DNA of 64,000 nucleotides from Stomorhina lunata (Eukaryota; Arthropoda; Insecta; Diptera; Rhiniidae): the NCBI GenBank assembly GCA_933228675.1, contig OW121744.1, forward strand, positions 20,511,111 to 20,575,110, read 5' to 3'. Of this stretch, positions 44,835 through 57,821 are shown in pieces. The position numbers were made by a program, and so were the translations under genes. Positions within the stretch are counted from its first letter, which is position 1. Every line of letters starts with the position of its first letter. Below the pieces are notes generated by a model. The model ran no database searches. It had not been told where the DNA came from and saw only the letters and a list, made by a program, of their open reading frames with translations.

Positions 44835-46680
44835 TATTTAAACTAAATTTTTGAAAAATTGACTATAGAAAATTTGTTGACTAATTTTTCGGAAATTTAC
44901 TATGTATAAGAATTTTTTCGGAAATTTACTATTTATAAAAAATTTTTCGAAAATTTGCTATTTTTAGGAAATTTTTCGAAAATTTACTATTTATAGGAAA
45001 ATTTTCAAAAATCTACTATTTATAGGAAATTAAAAAAAAAATACTATTTATAGGAAATTTTTCAAAAATTTACTATTTACAGGAGTTTTTTTTCGAAAAT
45101 TTACTATTTATATGGAATTTTTCGAAAATTGACTTTTTACAGGAAATTTTTCGAAAATTTACTTTTTATAGGAAATTTTTTAAAAATTTACTATCTATAG
45201 GAAATTTTTCTAAAATTTATAGGAAATTTTTCGAAAATTGACTTTATAGGAGATTTTTGGAAAATTGACTATTTATAGGAAATTTTCCGAAAATTGACTA
45301 TAGGAAATTTTTCGAAAATTGACTATAGGAAATTTTTCGAAAATTGACTATAGGAAATTTTTCGAAAATTGACTAGGAAATTTTTCGAAAATTGACTAGG
45401 AAATTTTTCGAAAATTGACTATTTATAGGAAATTTTTCGAAAATTGACTATAGGAAATTTTTCGAAAATTGACTATAGGAAATTTTTCGAAAATTGACTA
45501 TAGGAAATTTTTCAAAAATTTACTATTTATAGGAAATTTTTTCGAAAATTTACTATTTATATGAAATTTTTCGAAAATTGACTTTTTACAGGAAATTTTT
45601 CGAAAATTACTTTTTATAAGAAAATTTTTCAAAAATTTACTATCTATAGGAAATTTTTCTAAAATTGACTGTTTATAGGAGATTTTTTGAAAATTGACTA
45701 TTTATAGGAAATTTTTCGAAAATTACTTTTTATAGGAAATTTTTCAAAAATTTACTATCTATAGGAAATTTTTCTAAAATTTACTATCTATAGGAAATTT
45801 TTCTAAAATTGACGATTTATAGGAAATTTTTCGAAAATTGACTGGGAAATTTTTCGAAAATTGACTATAGGAAATTTTTCGAAAATTGACTATTTGTAGG
45901 AAATTTTTCGAAAATTGACTATTTGTAGGAAATTTTTCGAAAATTGACTTTAGGAAATTTTTCGAAAACTGACTATAGGAAATTTTTGGAAAATTGACTA
46001 TTTATAGGAAATTTTTCGAAAATTGACTTTTTATAGGAAATTTTTCGAAAATTGACTTTTTATAGGAAATTTTTCGAAAATTGACTATTTATAGGAAATT
46101 TTTCGAAAATTGACTATTTATAGGAAATTTTTCGAAAATTGACTATTTATAGGAAATTTTTCGAAAATTGACTATTTATAGGAAATTTTTCGAAAATTGA
46201 CTATTTATAGGAAATTTTTCGAAAATTGACTATTTATAGGAAATTTTTCGAAAATTGACTATTTATAGGAAATTTTTCGAAAATTGACTATTTATAGGAA
46301 ATTTTTCGAAAATTGACTATTTATAGGAAATTTTTCGAAAATTTACTATTTTTTAGGAAATTTTTCGAAAATTGACTATTTATAGGAAATTTTTCGAAAA
46401 TTAACTATTAATAGGAAATTTTTCGAAAATTGACTATTAATAGGAAATTTTTCGAAAATTGACTATATATAGGAAATTTTTCGAAAATTGACTATATAAA
46501 GGAAATTTTTCGAAAATTGACTACATAAAGGAAATTTTTCGAAAATTGAGTAGGAAATTTTTCAAAAATTTATAGGAAAATTTTCGAACATTTTTTATTT
46601 CTAGAAATTTTTCGAAAATTTTCTATTTATAGATTTTTTGAAAATTTTCTATTTATAGAAATTTTTATAATTTAAAATAT
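44835..46680 (+). repeat. 29-bp satellite, array 1 (3' of RnrS)
   Basis: Units of 29 bp made of TTGACTATTTATAGG followed by AAATTTTTCGAAAA. Shorter units of 25 and 23 bp (TTGACTATAGG, TTGACTAGG) arise by loss of TTTA or similar. The edges are diverged and the core at about 46020-46330 is nearly uniform, as expected from unequal exchange. Confidence 0.97.
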
Positions 46681-46869
46681 ATACTAAGAGCTAGTTAATA
46701 TAAACAAGTATTTTAAGAGAATAATATTATTGCTAATTTAATACTCATCTTCTTTTAAAATACTCTTTTTATTACATGCGCCTAAAAGTATGTCAATGTT
46801 AACTGACATTGAAACGTGCCAAAAAAAAGCACGTGAATTTATATTTCTTCTTTGTATTTTTCAATACCT
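46681..46869. other. Short spacer
   Basis: Nothing was recognised between array 1 and the LINE relic. Confidence 0.4.
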
Positions 46870-47480
46870 AACCAAAGCATACGAGAACGTCTAGTGCCCA
46901 CAGCAGTCTGTTCTTTGTACCGGAACGACCCAGATATCTTAGGATTTCGATCAAGGACAGCTACTTCTGAGGTATTAACAATAAAAATGCAGTTAAAACA
47001 ACAACAGGAACAAAGTAGACTATAATAGTATAGAGGTAGAAGGAGAGTAGCCTATCTAAGCCAACTGAGACCATTGAACCCTACAATTTCATGCAAATTG
47101 CACTGTTTCAGATCCTGAAGTTCAGCAAAGAATCCGCTGCCTAGATGTCTGAGCCTTTGATTTTAGAGTCTTGGACAGTGACAGAATGTTGTATCGACTC
47201 GGACGAATCCTCATCTAGACATAATCTGCAGAGGTCCGGAATGCTACCATCCCACCTAGTTAACCTCAAATTTAAGGCACAGCTTAAGCTTGACCTATTC
47301 AGACCTAGTAGAATTTTGGTTTCACTAATGACCGGTTTAGGCCATAGAGCTCTTGATGTCCTATACGTAACCATGTCTGTGGCTTCCTTGCTGATCCAAG
47401 ACTTAATGCCCAGATAAAAGTGACAGATTGCTGGAGAAATACCTGTCACTCTTTGACTCAAGTCTTGGCTTTTGAGGTCT
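46870..47480 (-). pseudogene. LINE C-terminal relic with CCHC-like motif
   Basis: On the minus strand the frame reads KILLGLNRSSLSCALNLRLT, RWDGSIPDLCRLCLDEDSSE, SIQH, the Cys-x2-Cys...His region found after the RNase H domain of I, R1 and LOA-type LINEs. After a stop the reading continues LRHLGSGFFAELQDLKQCNL and HEIVGFNGLSWLR. The 3' UTR-like part (46880-46990) matches 36985-37100. It is 5'-truncated and broken. Confidence 0.72.
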
Positions 47481-48135
47481 TAACACAAATTGTACTTTAA
47501 AAATGGCTTCGAAAAATTGTATGACCGAAATAAAGTAATAAAATCAAATTTTATAAAAAAATATTATTTTTTTCATATTATCTAACATCCGCAATTTATG
47601 AATCTTAGGTCAGGTGGGTTGTAAAAAATGCCTAAAGAGAAAATGAGTATAATAAAAACAGTGTTGCCAAAATACTTATAATTTTTAATCGTATTAAATT
47701 GAAATTTTATTCGGGTTTTTTGTATCGAAAGTTCTGTTTTGAGATATCGATTACAGATATAAGCTAGTCTTCCAACTCGCTAGCTTTACGATGTTATCGC
47801 TTGAATTTGAATACTCACCATGCTTGAATTAAAATAGCAAATAGCCCTCCAATTCTAGTTGCAATAAGCCCATAAAAACTTTAAATATGTCGTTTTGAAA
47901 TCCCTAAAAATGTTTAATATTCTCGAACTCTGGAGTTATCCAACTTTAAGAAATATTCAAAAATGCGTACGAGAATTAAAGTAAACGCCGGCTATAAAAA
48001 TACATTTTTATAAATATTAAGAGAGATAAAGCAATAAATGTTTATATCCAATTTCGCTCGTGTAGGTGCGCTCTTAAAAAAGTCTTCCGCTCATAGGAAA
48101 ATGTTTTAATATAAAAAAGAAAACGAATATTTGCC
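47481..48135. other. Probable 5' flank of the hydrolase gene
   Basis: AT-rich sequence without recognised coding capacity. It has GAGATATCGATTACAGATAT and similar GATA-rich stretches but no clear TATA box. Confidence 0.4.
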
Positions 48136-48542
48136 ATCAGTTTATCAAGTGCAGTGAAGTTGAGCGAAAGGTATTTTGCGCTGGTGAAAAAAATAACATT
48201 ACACTCAAGTAACCATAAAATAAATAAATTAAAAAAGAAAAAAATATTCATAAAAATGTCATACAAATTAAGCCAGTGACAAAATTCATTAAAAACAAAG
48301 TTTCCATTCTTTTCAAATTCATTTCTAAATTTTCTGTGTAAATATTTTAAAACCTGTAAAAAGTTTAAAACTAAAAATAAAACTTATGTAACTTAATTGT
48401 GTAATTGGATAAAAAAGTAGGTAGAATTGGACAAATTTCTAAGAATACAACCAAAAGGATTTGATTAATGGTCTTTGGAAAGTAGAGCAAAGAACAGTTG
48501 GTACCCTTTTTCTATTGTGCTCTCGGTGTCACGCGAATAAGG
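48136..48542 (+). other. Predicted non-coding first exon of the hydrolase gene
   Basis: An initiator-like TCAGTTT lies at about 48137. A good donor, AATAAG followed by GTGAGTTC, ends the region at 48542. The coding part of the gene opens with an acceptor (TTTCTCTTTCTAG) at 57778 and 43 bases of leader before its ATG, so an upstream exon must exist somewhere. This is the best candidate I see, but the pairing is inferred. Confidence 0.35.
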
Positions 48543-48887
48543 TGAGTTCTTGTTGTTGTATTTGTGTTATTATTTTACTATATATGTAATTATGTGCATC
48601 CAACGGTATTAGACCCCATTTGTACTATTGTAGTTCCTATATTGATTTAATGATTTATAATAATTCTTACACCAAGTGTTTGTTTATTTAAAACCCTCGA
48701 AAGTAGCTTTACTAACCTAGAAGTATGCAAGGTCTGCCTGTTTGTTTTCTTTTGTTTATGTCAAATACTTTTGCAACAGAAAATGTGAGTTGAGTGTGTG
48801 TGTGTGTGTGTGCGTGTATTTGGGAGCTAATGTTTTGGTAAGTTGAAGGGACTATAAAGTAGTAGTTACTATAAAAACTCTGACTAT
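48543..48887. other. Intron sequence, with a (TG)n tract
   Basis: A TGTGTGTGTGTGTG run lies near 48796-48812. Nothing else was recognised. Confidence 0.4.
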
Positions 48888-49094
48888 ATAGAATCTGACT
48901 ATCGAAGACTATATAGTCAGCGACCTTATAGTCTGAAGACTATTTAGTCAGAGACTATATAGTCAGAAACTATATAATCAGAGACTATGTAGTCAGATAA
49001 TATACATATGTAGTCAGAGACTATATAGTCAGAGAATATAGAGTCAGAGACCATATAGTTACAGACTTTATAATCAGAGACTATAGTCTATAGA
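48888..49094. repeat. Degenerate GACTATATAGTC repeat, small array
   Basis: About 13 copies of GACTATATAGTCAGA variants, 15 bp each. It passes at 49080-49100 directly into the 29-bp satellite through the shared word GACTAT. It is related to the large 15-bp array at 58878-60660. Confidence 0.85.
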
Positions 49095-51520
49095 CTATTT
49101 ATAGGAAATTTTTCGATAATTGACTATTTATAGAAAATTTTTCGAAAATTGACTATTTATATGAAATTTTTCGAAAATTGACTATTTTAGAAAATTTTTC
49201 GAAATTTGACTATAGAGAATTTTTCAAAAATTGACTATTTATGGGAAACTTTTCGAAAATTGACTATTTATAGGAAATTTTTCGAAAATTGACTATTTAT
49301 GGAAAATTTTTTGAAAATTAATTATTTATAGGAAATTTTTCAAAAATTGACTATTTATAGAAAATTTTTCGCAAATTGTGTATTTATAGGAAATTTCTCG
49401 AAAATTGAATATTTATAGAGCATTTTTCGAAAATTGATTATTTGAAGGAAATTTTTCGAAAATTGACTATTTATAGGAAATTTCTCGAAAATTGAATATT
49501 TATAGAGCATTTTTCGAAAATTGAATATTTATAGGAAATTTTTCGAAAATTGAATATTTATAGGAAAATTTTCGAAAATTCAATATTTATAGGAAATTTT
49601 CCGAAAATTGAATATTTATAGGAAATTTTCCGAAAATTGACTATTTATAGGAAATTTTTCGAAAATTGACTATTTATAGGAAATTTTTCGAAAATTGACT
49701 ATTTATAGGAAATTTTTCGAAAATTGACTATTTATAGGAAATTTTTCGAAAATTGACTATTTATAGGAAATTTTTCGAAAATTGACTATTTATAGGAAAT
49801 TTTTCGAAAATTGACTATTTATAGGAAATTTTTCGAAAATTGACTATTTATAGGAAATTTTTCGAAAATTGACTATTTATAGGAAATTTTTCGAAAATTG
49901 ACTATTTATAGGAAATTTTTCGAAAATTGACTATTTATAGGAAATTTTTCGAAAATTGACTATTTATAGGAAATTTTTCGAAAATTGACTATTTATAGGA
50001 AATTTTTCGAAAATTGACTATTTATAGGAAATTTTTCGAAAATTGACTATTTATAGGAAATTTTTCGAAAATTGACTATTTATAGGAAATTTTTCGAAAA
50101 TTGACTATTTATAGGAAATTTTTCGAAAATTGACTATTTATAGGAAATTTTTCGAAAATTGACTATTTATAGGAAATTTTTCGGAAATTGACTATTTATA
50201 GGAAATTTTTCGATAATTTACTATTTATAGGAAATTTTTCGATAATTGACTATTTATAGGAAATTTTTCGAAAATTTACTATTTATAGGAAATTTTTCAA
50301 TAATTGACTATTTATAGAAAATTTTTCGAAAATTGACTATTTATAGGAAATTTTTTGAAAATTGACTATTTATGGAAAATTTTTTGAAAATTAATTATTT
50401 ATAAGAAACTTTTCAAAAATTGACTATTTATAGAAAATTTTTCGCAAATTGTGTATTTATAGGAAATTTCTCGAAAATTGAATATTTATAGAGCATTTTT
50501 CGAAAATTGAATATTTATAGGAAATTTTTCGAAAATTGAATATTTATAGGAAAATTTTCGAAAATTGAATATTTATAGGAAATTTTCCGAAAATTGACTA
50601 TTTATAAGAAATTTTTCGAAAATTGACTATTTATAGGAAATTTTTCGAAAATTGACTATTTATAGGAAATTTTTCGAAAATTGACTATTTATAGAAAATT
50701 TTTCGAAAATTGACTATTTATAGAAAATTTTTCGCAAATTGTGTATTTATAGGAAATTTCTCGAAAATTGAATATTTATAGAGCATTTTTCGAAAATTGA
50801 ATATTTATAGGAAATTTTTCGAAAATTGAATATTTATAAGAAAATTTTCGAAAATTGACTATTTATAGGAAATTTTTCGAAAATTGACTATTTATAGGAA
50901 ATTTTTCGAAAATTGACTATTTATAGGAACATTTTCGAAAATTGAATATTTATAGAGCATTTTTCGAAAATTGAATATTTATAGGAAATTTTCCGAAAAT
51001 TGACTATTTATAGGAAATTTTTCGAAAATTGACTATTTATAGGAAATTTTTCGAAAATTGACTATTTATAGGAAATTTTTCGAAAATTGACTATTTATAG
51101 GAAATTTTTCGAAAATTGACTATTTATAGGAAAATTTTCGAAAATTGACTATTTATAGGAAATTTTTCGAAAATTTACTATTTATAGGAAATTTTTCGAA
51201 AATTTACTATTTATAGGAAATTTTTCGAAAATTGGCTATTTATAGGAAATTTTTCGAAAATTGACTATTTATAGGAAATTTTTCGAAAATTGACTATTTA
51301 TAGGAAATTTTTCGAAAATTGACTATTTATAGCAAATTTTTCGAAAATTGACTATTTATAGGAAATTTTTCGAAAATTGACTATTTATAGGAAATTTTTC
51401 GAAAATTTACTATTTATAGGAAATTTTTCGAAAATTGGCTATTTATAGGAAATTTTTCGAAAATTGACTATTTATAGGAAATTTTTCGAAAATTGACTAT
51501 AATAATTTTTCGAAAATAAG
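49095..51520 (+). repeat. 29-bp satellite, array 2
   Basis: More than 80 units. The central block (about 49640-50190) is almost perfectly homogeneous. A variant cassette marked by GCAAATTGTGTATTTATAGG and ATTTATAGAGCATTTTTCG occurs at 49371, 50444 and 50734, spaced 1073 (37 units) and 290 (10 units), showing segmental duplication in register. Confidence 0.97.
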
Positions 51521-52355
51521 TTCTTGGAAACTACGTACCCTTTGAATTAGGGTGGGATTGTTTCGATTGACTGTGATAAGATATTTCGTTATTATTCAAT
51601 GTCAAATAAAAATCCAGGTGTGTTTATTAACTTGATAATTATTTGTTTACATACGTAATATTTAAATTTGTTTTTGTCAAATCTAAAAGGGCCTTTGAAG
51701 CGAGTTCTCAAACTAATGTAATAATTGAGTCTACACAATTTTTACCTGATATTCGTAAACATAAATATGCAATAGTAAAACAATTAAAACATAATTTTTT
51801 TTTAAGATATTAAACATATGTACATATTCTTAGACCTTTCAAAATTTTTTAATTTTATTATACAAATGTGAATGGGGAATAGATTTTGCAATAACAAAAT
51901 ATTTTCAGAGGATAACATTTGTATGAAGAACTTTTGTAAAGTGGTCTTTTATTTACAAGCATTATGATAAGACCATGGTACAACTAATTATGGTTGTACC
52001 ATGAATTAGATAAATATTTGAGAATTAAGAATAAAGCAAGCAAAATTTTCGACATACATTTTTAAAAGAAAATATTTCATATTTTGTGTATGCCACTTTG
52101 TAACTACTGGGATTTAATTTTTAAATACCTACTCTCATCTACCAGCAGCGAAATAAAATTAAAAGCAATAAACCTTTGACCACCATCAATATAATTTTTT
52201 CACTAAATATTTAAATCTACTGTAAATTTTTAGATTACATCTAATAAATCTGTCATAGAAACAGAACATTTGTGAACACGAACATTTTTACTTACAAAAA
52301 AGTCTTTATATATGAATATGTATATTTTAAAGCCAGTTGGTAAGACCCGGCAATA
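51521..52355. other. Non-satellite island between arrays 2 and 3
   Basis: About 830 bases of unique AT-rich sequence. A small hairpin (CATGGTACAA, 10-base loop, TTGTACCATG) lies at 51974-52003. No coding potential was seen. Confidence 0.5.
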
Positions 52356-55300
52356 TCCGGCAATTTTTCAAAAATTTACTATTTACTGGAAATTTTTCGA
52401 AAATTTACTATTTATAGAAGATTTTTCGAAAATTTACTATTTATAGGAAATTTTTCTAATTACATAGGAAAATTTCCTATAGACTATTTATATGAAATTT
52501 TTCGAAAATTGACTATTTATAGGAAATTTTTCAAAAATTGACTATTTATAGGAGTTTTTTTTCGAAAATTGACTATTTATAGGAAATTTTTTGAAAATTG
52601 ACCATTTTTGAAAAATTTACTTTTTATAGGAAATTTTTCGAAAATTTACTTTTTATAGGAAATTTTTCCAAAATTGACTTTTTATAGGAAATTTTTCGAA
52701 AATTGACTATTTATAGGAAATTTTTCAAAAATTGACTATTTATAGGAAATTTTTCAAAAATTGACTATTCATAGGAAATTTTTCAAAAATTGACTATTCA
52801 TAGGAAATTTTTCAAAAATTGACTATTTATAGGAAATTTTTTGAAAATTGACTACAGGAAATTTTTCGAAAATTGACTATTTATAGGAAATTTTTCGAAA
52901 ATTGACTATTTATAGGAAATTTTTCGAAAATTAACTTTTCATAGGAAATTTTTCAAAAATTGACTATTTATAGGAAATTTTTCAAAAATTGACTATTTAT
53001 AGGAAATTTTTCGAAAATTGACTATTTAAAGGAAATTTTTCGAAAATTTATTATTTATAGGAAATTTTTCGAATATTGACTATTCATAGGAAATTTTTCG
53101 AAAATTGACTATTTATAGGAAATTTTTCGAAAATTGACTATTTATAGGAAATTTTTCAAAAATTGACTATTTATAGGAAATTTTTCAAAAATTGACTATT
53201 TATAGGAAATTTTTCGAAAATTGACTATTTAAAGGAAATTTTTCGAAAATTTATTATTTATAGGAAATTTTTCGAATATTGACTATTCATAGGAAATTTT
53301 TCGAAAATTGACTATTTATAGGAAATTTTTCGAAAATTGACTATTTATAGGAAATTTTTCGAAAATTGGCTATTTATAGGAAATTTTTCGAAAATTGGCT
53401 ATTTATAGGAAATTTTTCGAAAATTGACTATTTAAAGGAAATTTTTCGAAAATTTATTATTTATAGGAAATTTTTCGAATATTGACTATTCATAGGAAAT
53501 TTTTCGAAAATTGACTATTTATAGGAAATTTTTCGAAAATTGACTATTTATAGGAAATTTTTCAAAAATTGACTATTTAAAGGAAATTTTTCGAAAATTT
53601 ATTATTTATAGGAAATTTTTCGAAAATTGACTATTTATAGGAAATTTTTCGAAAATTGACTATTTAAAGGAAATTTTTCAAAAATTGACTATTTATAGAA
53701 AATTTTTCAAAAATTGACTATTTATAGGAAATTTTTCGAAAATTGACTATTTAAAGGAAATTTTTCGAAAATTTATTATTTATAGGAAATTTTTCGAATA
53801 TTGACTATTCATAGGAAATTTTTCGAAAATTGACTATTTATAGGAAATTTTTCAAAAATTGACTATTTATAGGAAATTTTTCAAAATTGACTATTTATAG
53901 GAAATTTTTCGAAAATTTATTATTTATAGGAAATTTTTCGAAAATTTATTATTTATAGGAAATTTTTCGAAAATTGACTATTTATAGGAAATTTTTCGAA
54001 AATTGACTATTTATAGGAAATTTTTCAAAAATTGACTATTTATAGGAAATTTTTCAAAAATTGACTATTTATAGGAAATTTTTCGAAAATTGACTATTTA
54101 AAGGAAATTTTTCGAAAATTTATTATTTATAGGAAATTTTTCGAATATTGACTATTCATAGGAAATTTTCGAAAATTGACTATTTATAGGAAATTTTTCG
54201 AAAATTGACTATTTATAGGAAATTTTTCGAAAATTGGCTATTTATAGGAAATTTTTCGAAAATGGCTATTTATAGGAAATTTTTCGAAAATTGACTATTT
54301 AAAGGAAATTTTTCGAAAATTTATTATTTATAGGAAATTTTTCGAATATTGACTATTCATAGGAAATTTTCGAAAATTGACTATTTATAGGAAATTTTTC
54401 GAAAATTGACTATTTATAGGAAATTTTTCAAAAATTGACTATTTATAGGAAATTTTTCAAAAATTGACTATTTATAGGAAATTTTTCGAAAATTGACTAT
54501 TTAAAGGAAATTTTTCGAAAATTTATTATTTATAGGAAATTTTTCGAATATTGACTATTCATAGGAAATTTTTCGAAAATTGACTATTTATAGGAAATTT
54601 TTCGAAAATTGACTATTTATAGGAAATTTTTCGAAAATTGGCTATTTATAGGAAATTTTTCGAAAATTGGCTATTTATAGGAAATTTTTCGAAAATTTAC
54701 TATTTATAGGAAATTTTTCGAAATTAACTATTTATAGGAAATTTTTCGAAAATTGACTATTTATAGGAAATTTTTCGAAAATTGACAATTTTTGAAAAAT
54801 TTACTTTTTATAGGAAATTTTTCGAAAATTTACTTTTTATAGGAAATTTTTCCAAAATTGACTTTTTATAGGAAATTTTTCGAAAATTGACTTTTTATAG
54901 AAAATTTTTGGAAAATTTACTATTTTTTGGAAACTTTTCGAAATTTAGGAATTTTTTTGAAAATTGACTATTAATAGGAAATTTTTTGAAAATTGACTAT
55001 TTATAGGAAAATTTTCGAAAATTTACTTTTTATAGGAAAATTTTCCAAAATTTATTATTTATAGAAAATTTTTCGAAAATTTACTATTTATAGGAAATTT
55101 TTCGAAAATTTACTATTTATAGAAAATTCTTCGAAAATTGACTATTTATAGGAAATTTTTCGAAAATTGACTATTAATAGAAAATTTTTCGAAAATTGAC
55201 TATTCATAGGAAATTTTTCGAATATTGACTATTTATAGGAAATTTTTTAAAAATTGAGTATTTATAGGAAATTTTTTAAAATTCATTATTAATAGGAAAT

Positions 55301-55580
55301 TTTTTGAAAATTTATTATTAATAGGAAATTTTTCGAAAATTTACTAATTATAGGAAATTTTTCGAAAATTGACTATTTGTAGTAAATTTTTTGAAAATTC
55401 ATTATGAATATGAAATTTTTCGAAAATTGACTATTTATAGGAAATTTTTCGAAAATTTACTGAAAATTTTGCTATTTATAGGAAATTTTTTGAAAAATAA
55501 CTGTTTAATGTAAATTTGTCGAAAATCGACTATTTTAAGGAACTTTCGCGAAAATTTACTATTTATGGGAAAATTTTTGT
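52356..55580 (+). repeat. 29-bp satellite, array 3, with higher-order repeats
   Basis: About 110 units. The variant GAATATTGACTATTCATAGG starts at 53071, 53274, 53477, 53796, 54143, 54344 and 54546. Spacings are 203, 203, 319, 347, 201 and 202, that is 7, 7, 11, 12 (less one base), 7 and 7 units with small deletions. Each is preceded by the variant TTTATTATTTATAGG. A 7-unit higher-order repeat is therefore established in this array. Confidence 0.95.
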
Positions 55581-56140
55581 ATATGTATTTCTTATATATA
55601 TTTTCTGTGTACAATAAAACTACAAATATCGCTACGATCGATATATATATAATATATTTCGTTTCGTAATATAATTTACATTTTGTATAATTGTTTCATC
55701 GTTGTGTTTGTCGCATATAATGGAATATGATTATTTTATTTAAAAAATTTCGAGTTTAAAAATTAAACTCTAAATTTCAAAATCATATAACATACATTAC
55801 TCAGAGTCTATTACTATTTTTTTCGACTACAAATCTCGGAGAATAAAGTCCAATGCTGCGAATATTAGGTGTTTGCATGTGTTTGAGTACTCAGTGCTAT
55901 AGTAATCTAGAGACTGGGCATGATATCAGAAGATGATTAGTCATTTTTGCTTTTTGCTCACATTCGTTAAAGTGGAATTGTATCAAAACGTCTAAATATT
56001 TTATTTTTACTGATAGTTTAATTCAAATTGTTATCAAAACTAGCGTTTAGCGTAAACATTGATTTTTTTAATTTAAAAAAGTTTTGGTAAGTCATACAAC
56101 GAAATTATTTCAAAAATGTCATGCAAAATATTTTTTTTTT
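55581..56140. other. Non-satellite island between arrays 3 and 4
   Basis: Unique AT-rich sequence of about 560 bases with no recognised feature. Confidence 0.5.
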
Positions 56141-57080
56141 TAAATTGACTATTTATAGGAAATTTTTCGAAAATTGACTATTTATAGAAAATTTTTCAAA
56201 AATTAAATATTTATAGGAATTTTTCGAAAATTGACTATTCATAGGAAATTTTTCGAAAATTTACTATTTAAGAGAAATTTTTCGAAAATTTACTATTTAT
56301 AGGAAATTTTTCGAAAATTGACTATTTATTGGAAATTTTTCGAAAATTTACTATTTATAGGAAATTTTTCGAAAATTGACTATTTATAGGAAATTTTTCA
56401 AAAATTGACTATTTAAAGGAAATTTTTCGAAAATTGACTATTTATAGGAAAATTTTCGAAAATTGACTGTTTATAGGAAATTTTTCGAAAGTTTTTTATT
56501 TATTGAAAATTTTTTGAAAATTGACTATTTATAGGAAATTTTTCAAAAATTGACTATTTATAGCAAATGTTTCCAAAATTATCTATTTATAGGAAATTTT
56601 TAGAAAATTGACTTTTTATAGCAAATTTTTAGAAAATTGACTATTTATAGGAAATTTTTTGAAAAATTGACTATAGGAAATTTTTCGAAAATTGTCTATT
56701 AATGGGAAAATTTTCAAAAATTGAGTATTTATAGGAAATTTTTCGAAAATTGACTATTTATAGGAAAATTTTCGAAAACTGACTATTTATAGGAAAATTT
56801 TCGAAAATTAACTATTTATAGGAAATTTTTCGAAAATTGACATTTATAGGAAATTTTTAAAAAATTGACTATTTATAGGAAATTTTTCGAAAATTTACTA
56901 TTTATAGGAAATTTTTCGAAAATTGACTATTTATAGGAAATTTTTCGAAAATTTACTATTTATGGGAAATTTTTCGAAAATTGACTATTTATAGGAAATT
57001 TTTCGAAAATTGACCTTTTATAGGAAATTTTTCGAAAATTTACTATTTTTAGGAAATTTTTCGAAAATTGACATTTTTTA
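56141..57080 (+). repeat. 29-bp satellite, array 4
   Basis: About 32 units of the same family, more diverged than arrays 2 and 3, fading after 57060. Confidence 0.95.
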
Positions 57081-57490
57081 AATATTTCAAAATATTGTTT
57101 TTAGCAAATTTTTTTGATAAAAATTTTTCGATAAAAATTTTTATGCAACATTTTTCGATAATAAAATTTTACGATATAATATTCGATAAGATATTTTTTA
57201 TATTAATTTTATTACAAATTTTTGCTATATAAAATTTTATGGAACACTTTTCAATGTAAAATTTTGGATAAGAAATTTTAGAATAAATTTTTACGATATA
57301 ATATTCGATAAGATATAAATAATACAAAATTAAATAAATATAATAAATTTTTTTTTGAAAAATTTCGTAATATAAAATTTTATAGAACACGTTTTAATGT
57401 AAAATTTTGGATAAGAAATTCGATAAGATAATTTTAAGATATAAAATTCGATAAAAAAGATATAAAAATCTATAAAAAAACACGTAAAAA
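57081..57490. repeat. AT-rich repeat of about 145-170 bp, two copies
   Basis: TATAAAATTTTAT-GAACAC, TTT-AATGTAAAATTTTGGA and TAAGAAATT occur at about 57220 and 57365, with ATTCGATAAGATA before and after. The 73- and 65-aa minus-strand frames are Tyr/Ile-rich readings of this DNA. Confidence 0.65.
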
Positions 57491-57778
57491 ATTGGTTGTG
57501 TTTCCGTACGATAACGTAACTACCCAAAGGTTAAACAAATTTTTTAATCGAACAAAAACTAAAAATTTGGCAATTTTAACAAAAATAGATAAACCACATT
57601 AACAGCACTTCCTCTAATTTACCCTCATTCTTACGATATGTACTTGCTTAGAAAATTATCTAGTTGATATGAAAATTTTTTAAGATTTATCAATCTTTAA
57701 GTTTTCATAAAAAATTGTCCTGAAAATTTTTTAAAAAAATTTTAAACTTAACTCTTACCCACTTTTTTCTCTTTCTAG
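57491..57778. other. 3' end of the long first intron
   Basis: Includes a piece resembling 2707-2770 (ACAAAAACTAAAAATTTGGC). The intron ends with a pyrimidine tract and CTAG at 57778. Confidence 0.5.
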
Positions 57779-57821
57779 GCACAATCCCATATTTATTTTA
57801 CTTCCCCTACAACTACAAAAC

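Noticed and set aside
44835..57080. CRISPR-like appearance of regular repeats
   Set aside because: Units are contiguous 29-bp satellite repeats with no unique spacers, in a eukaryotic intron and gene flank.
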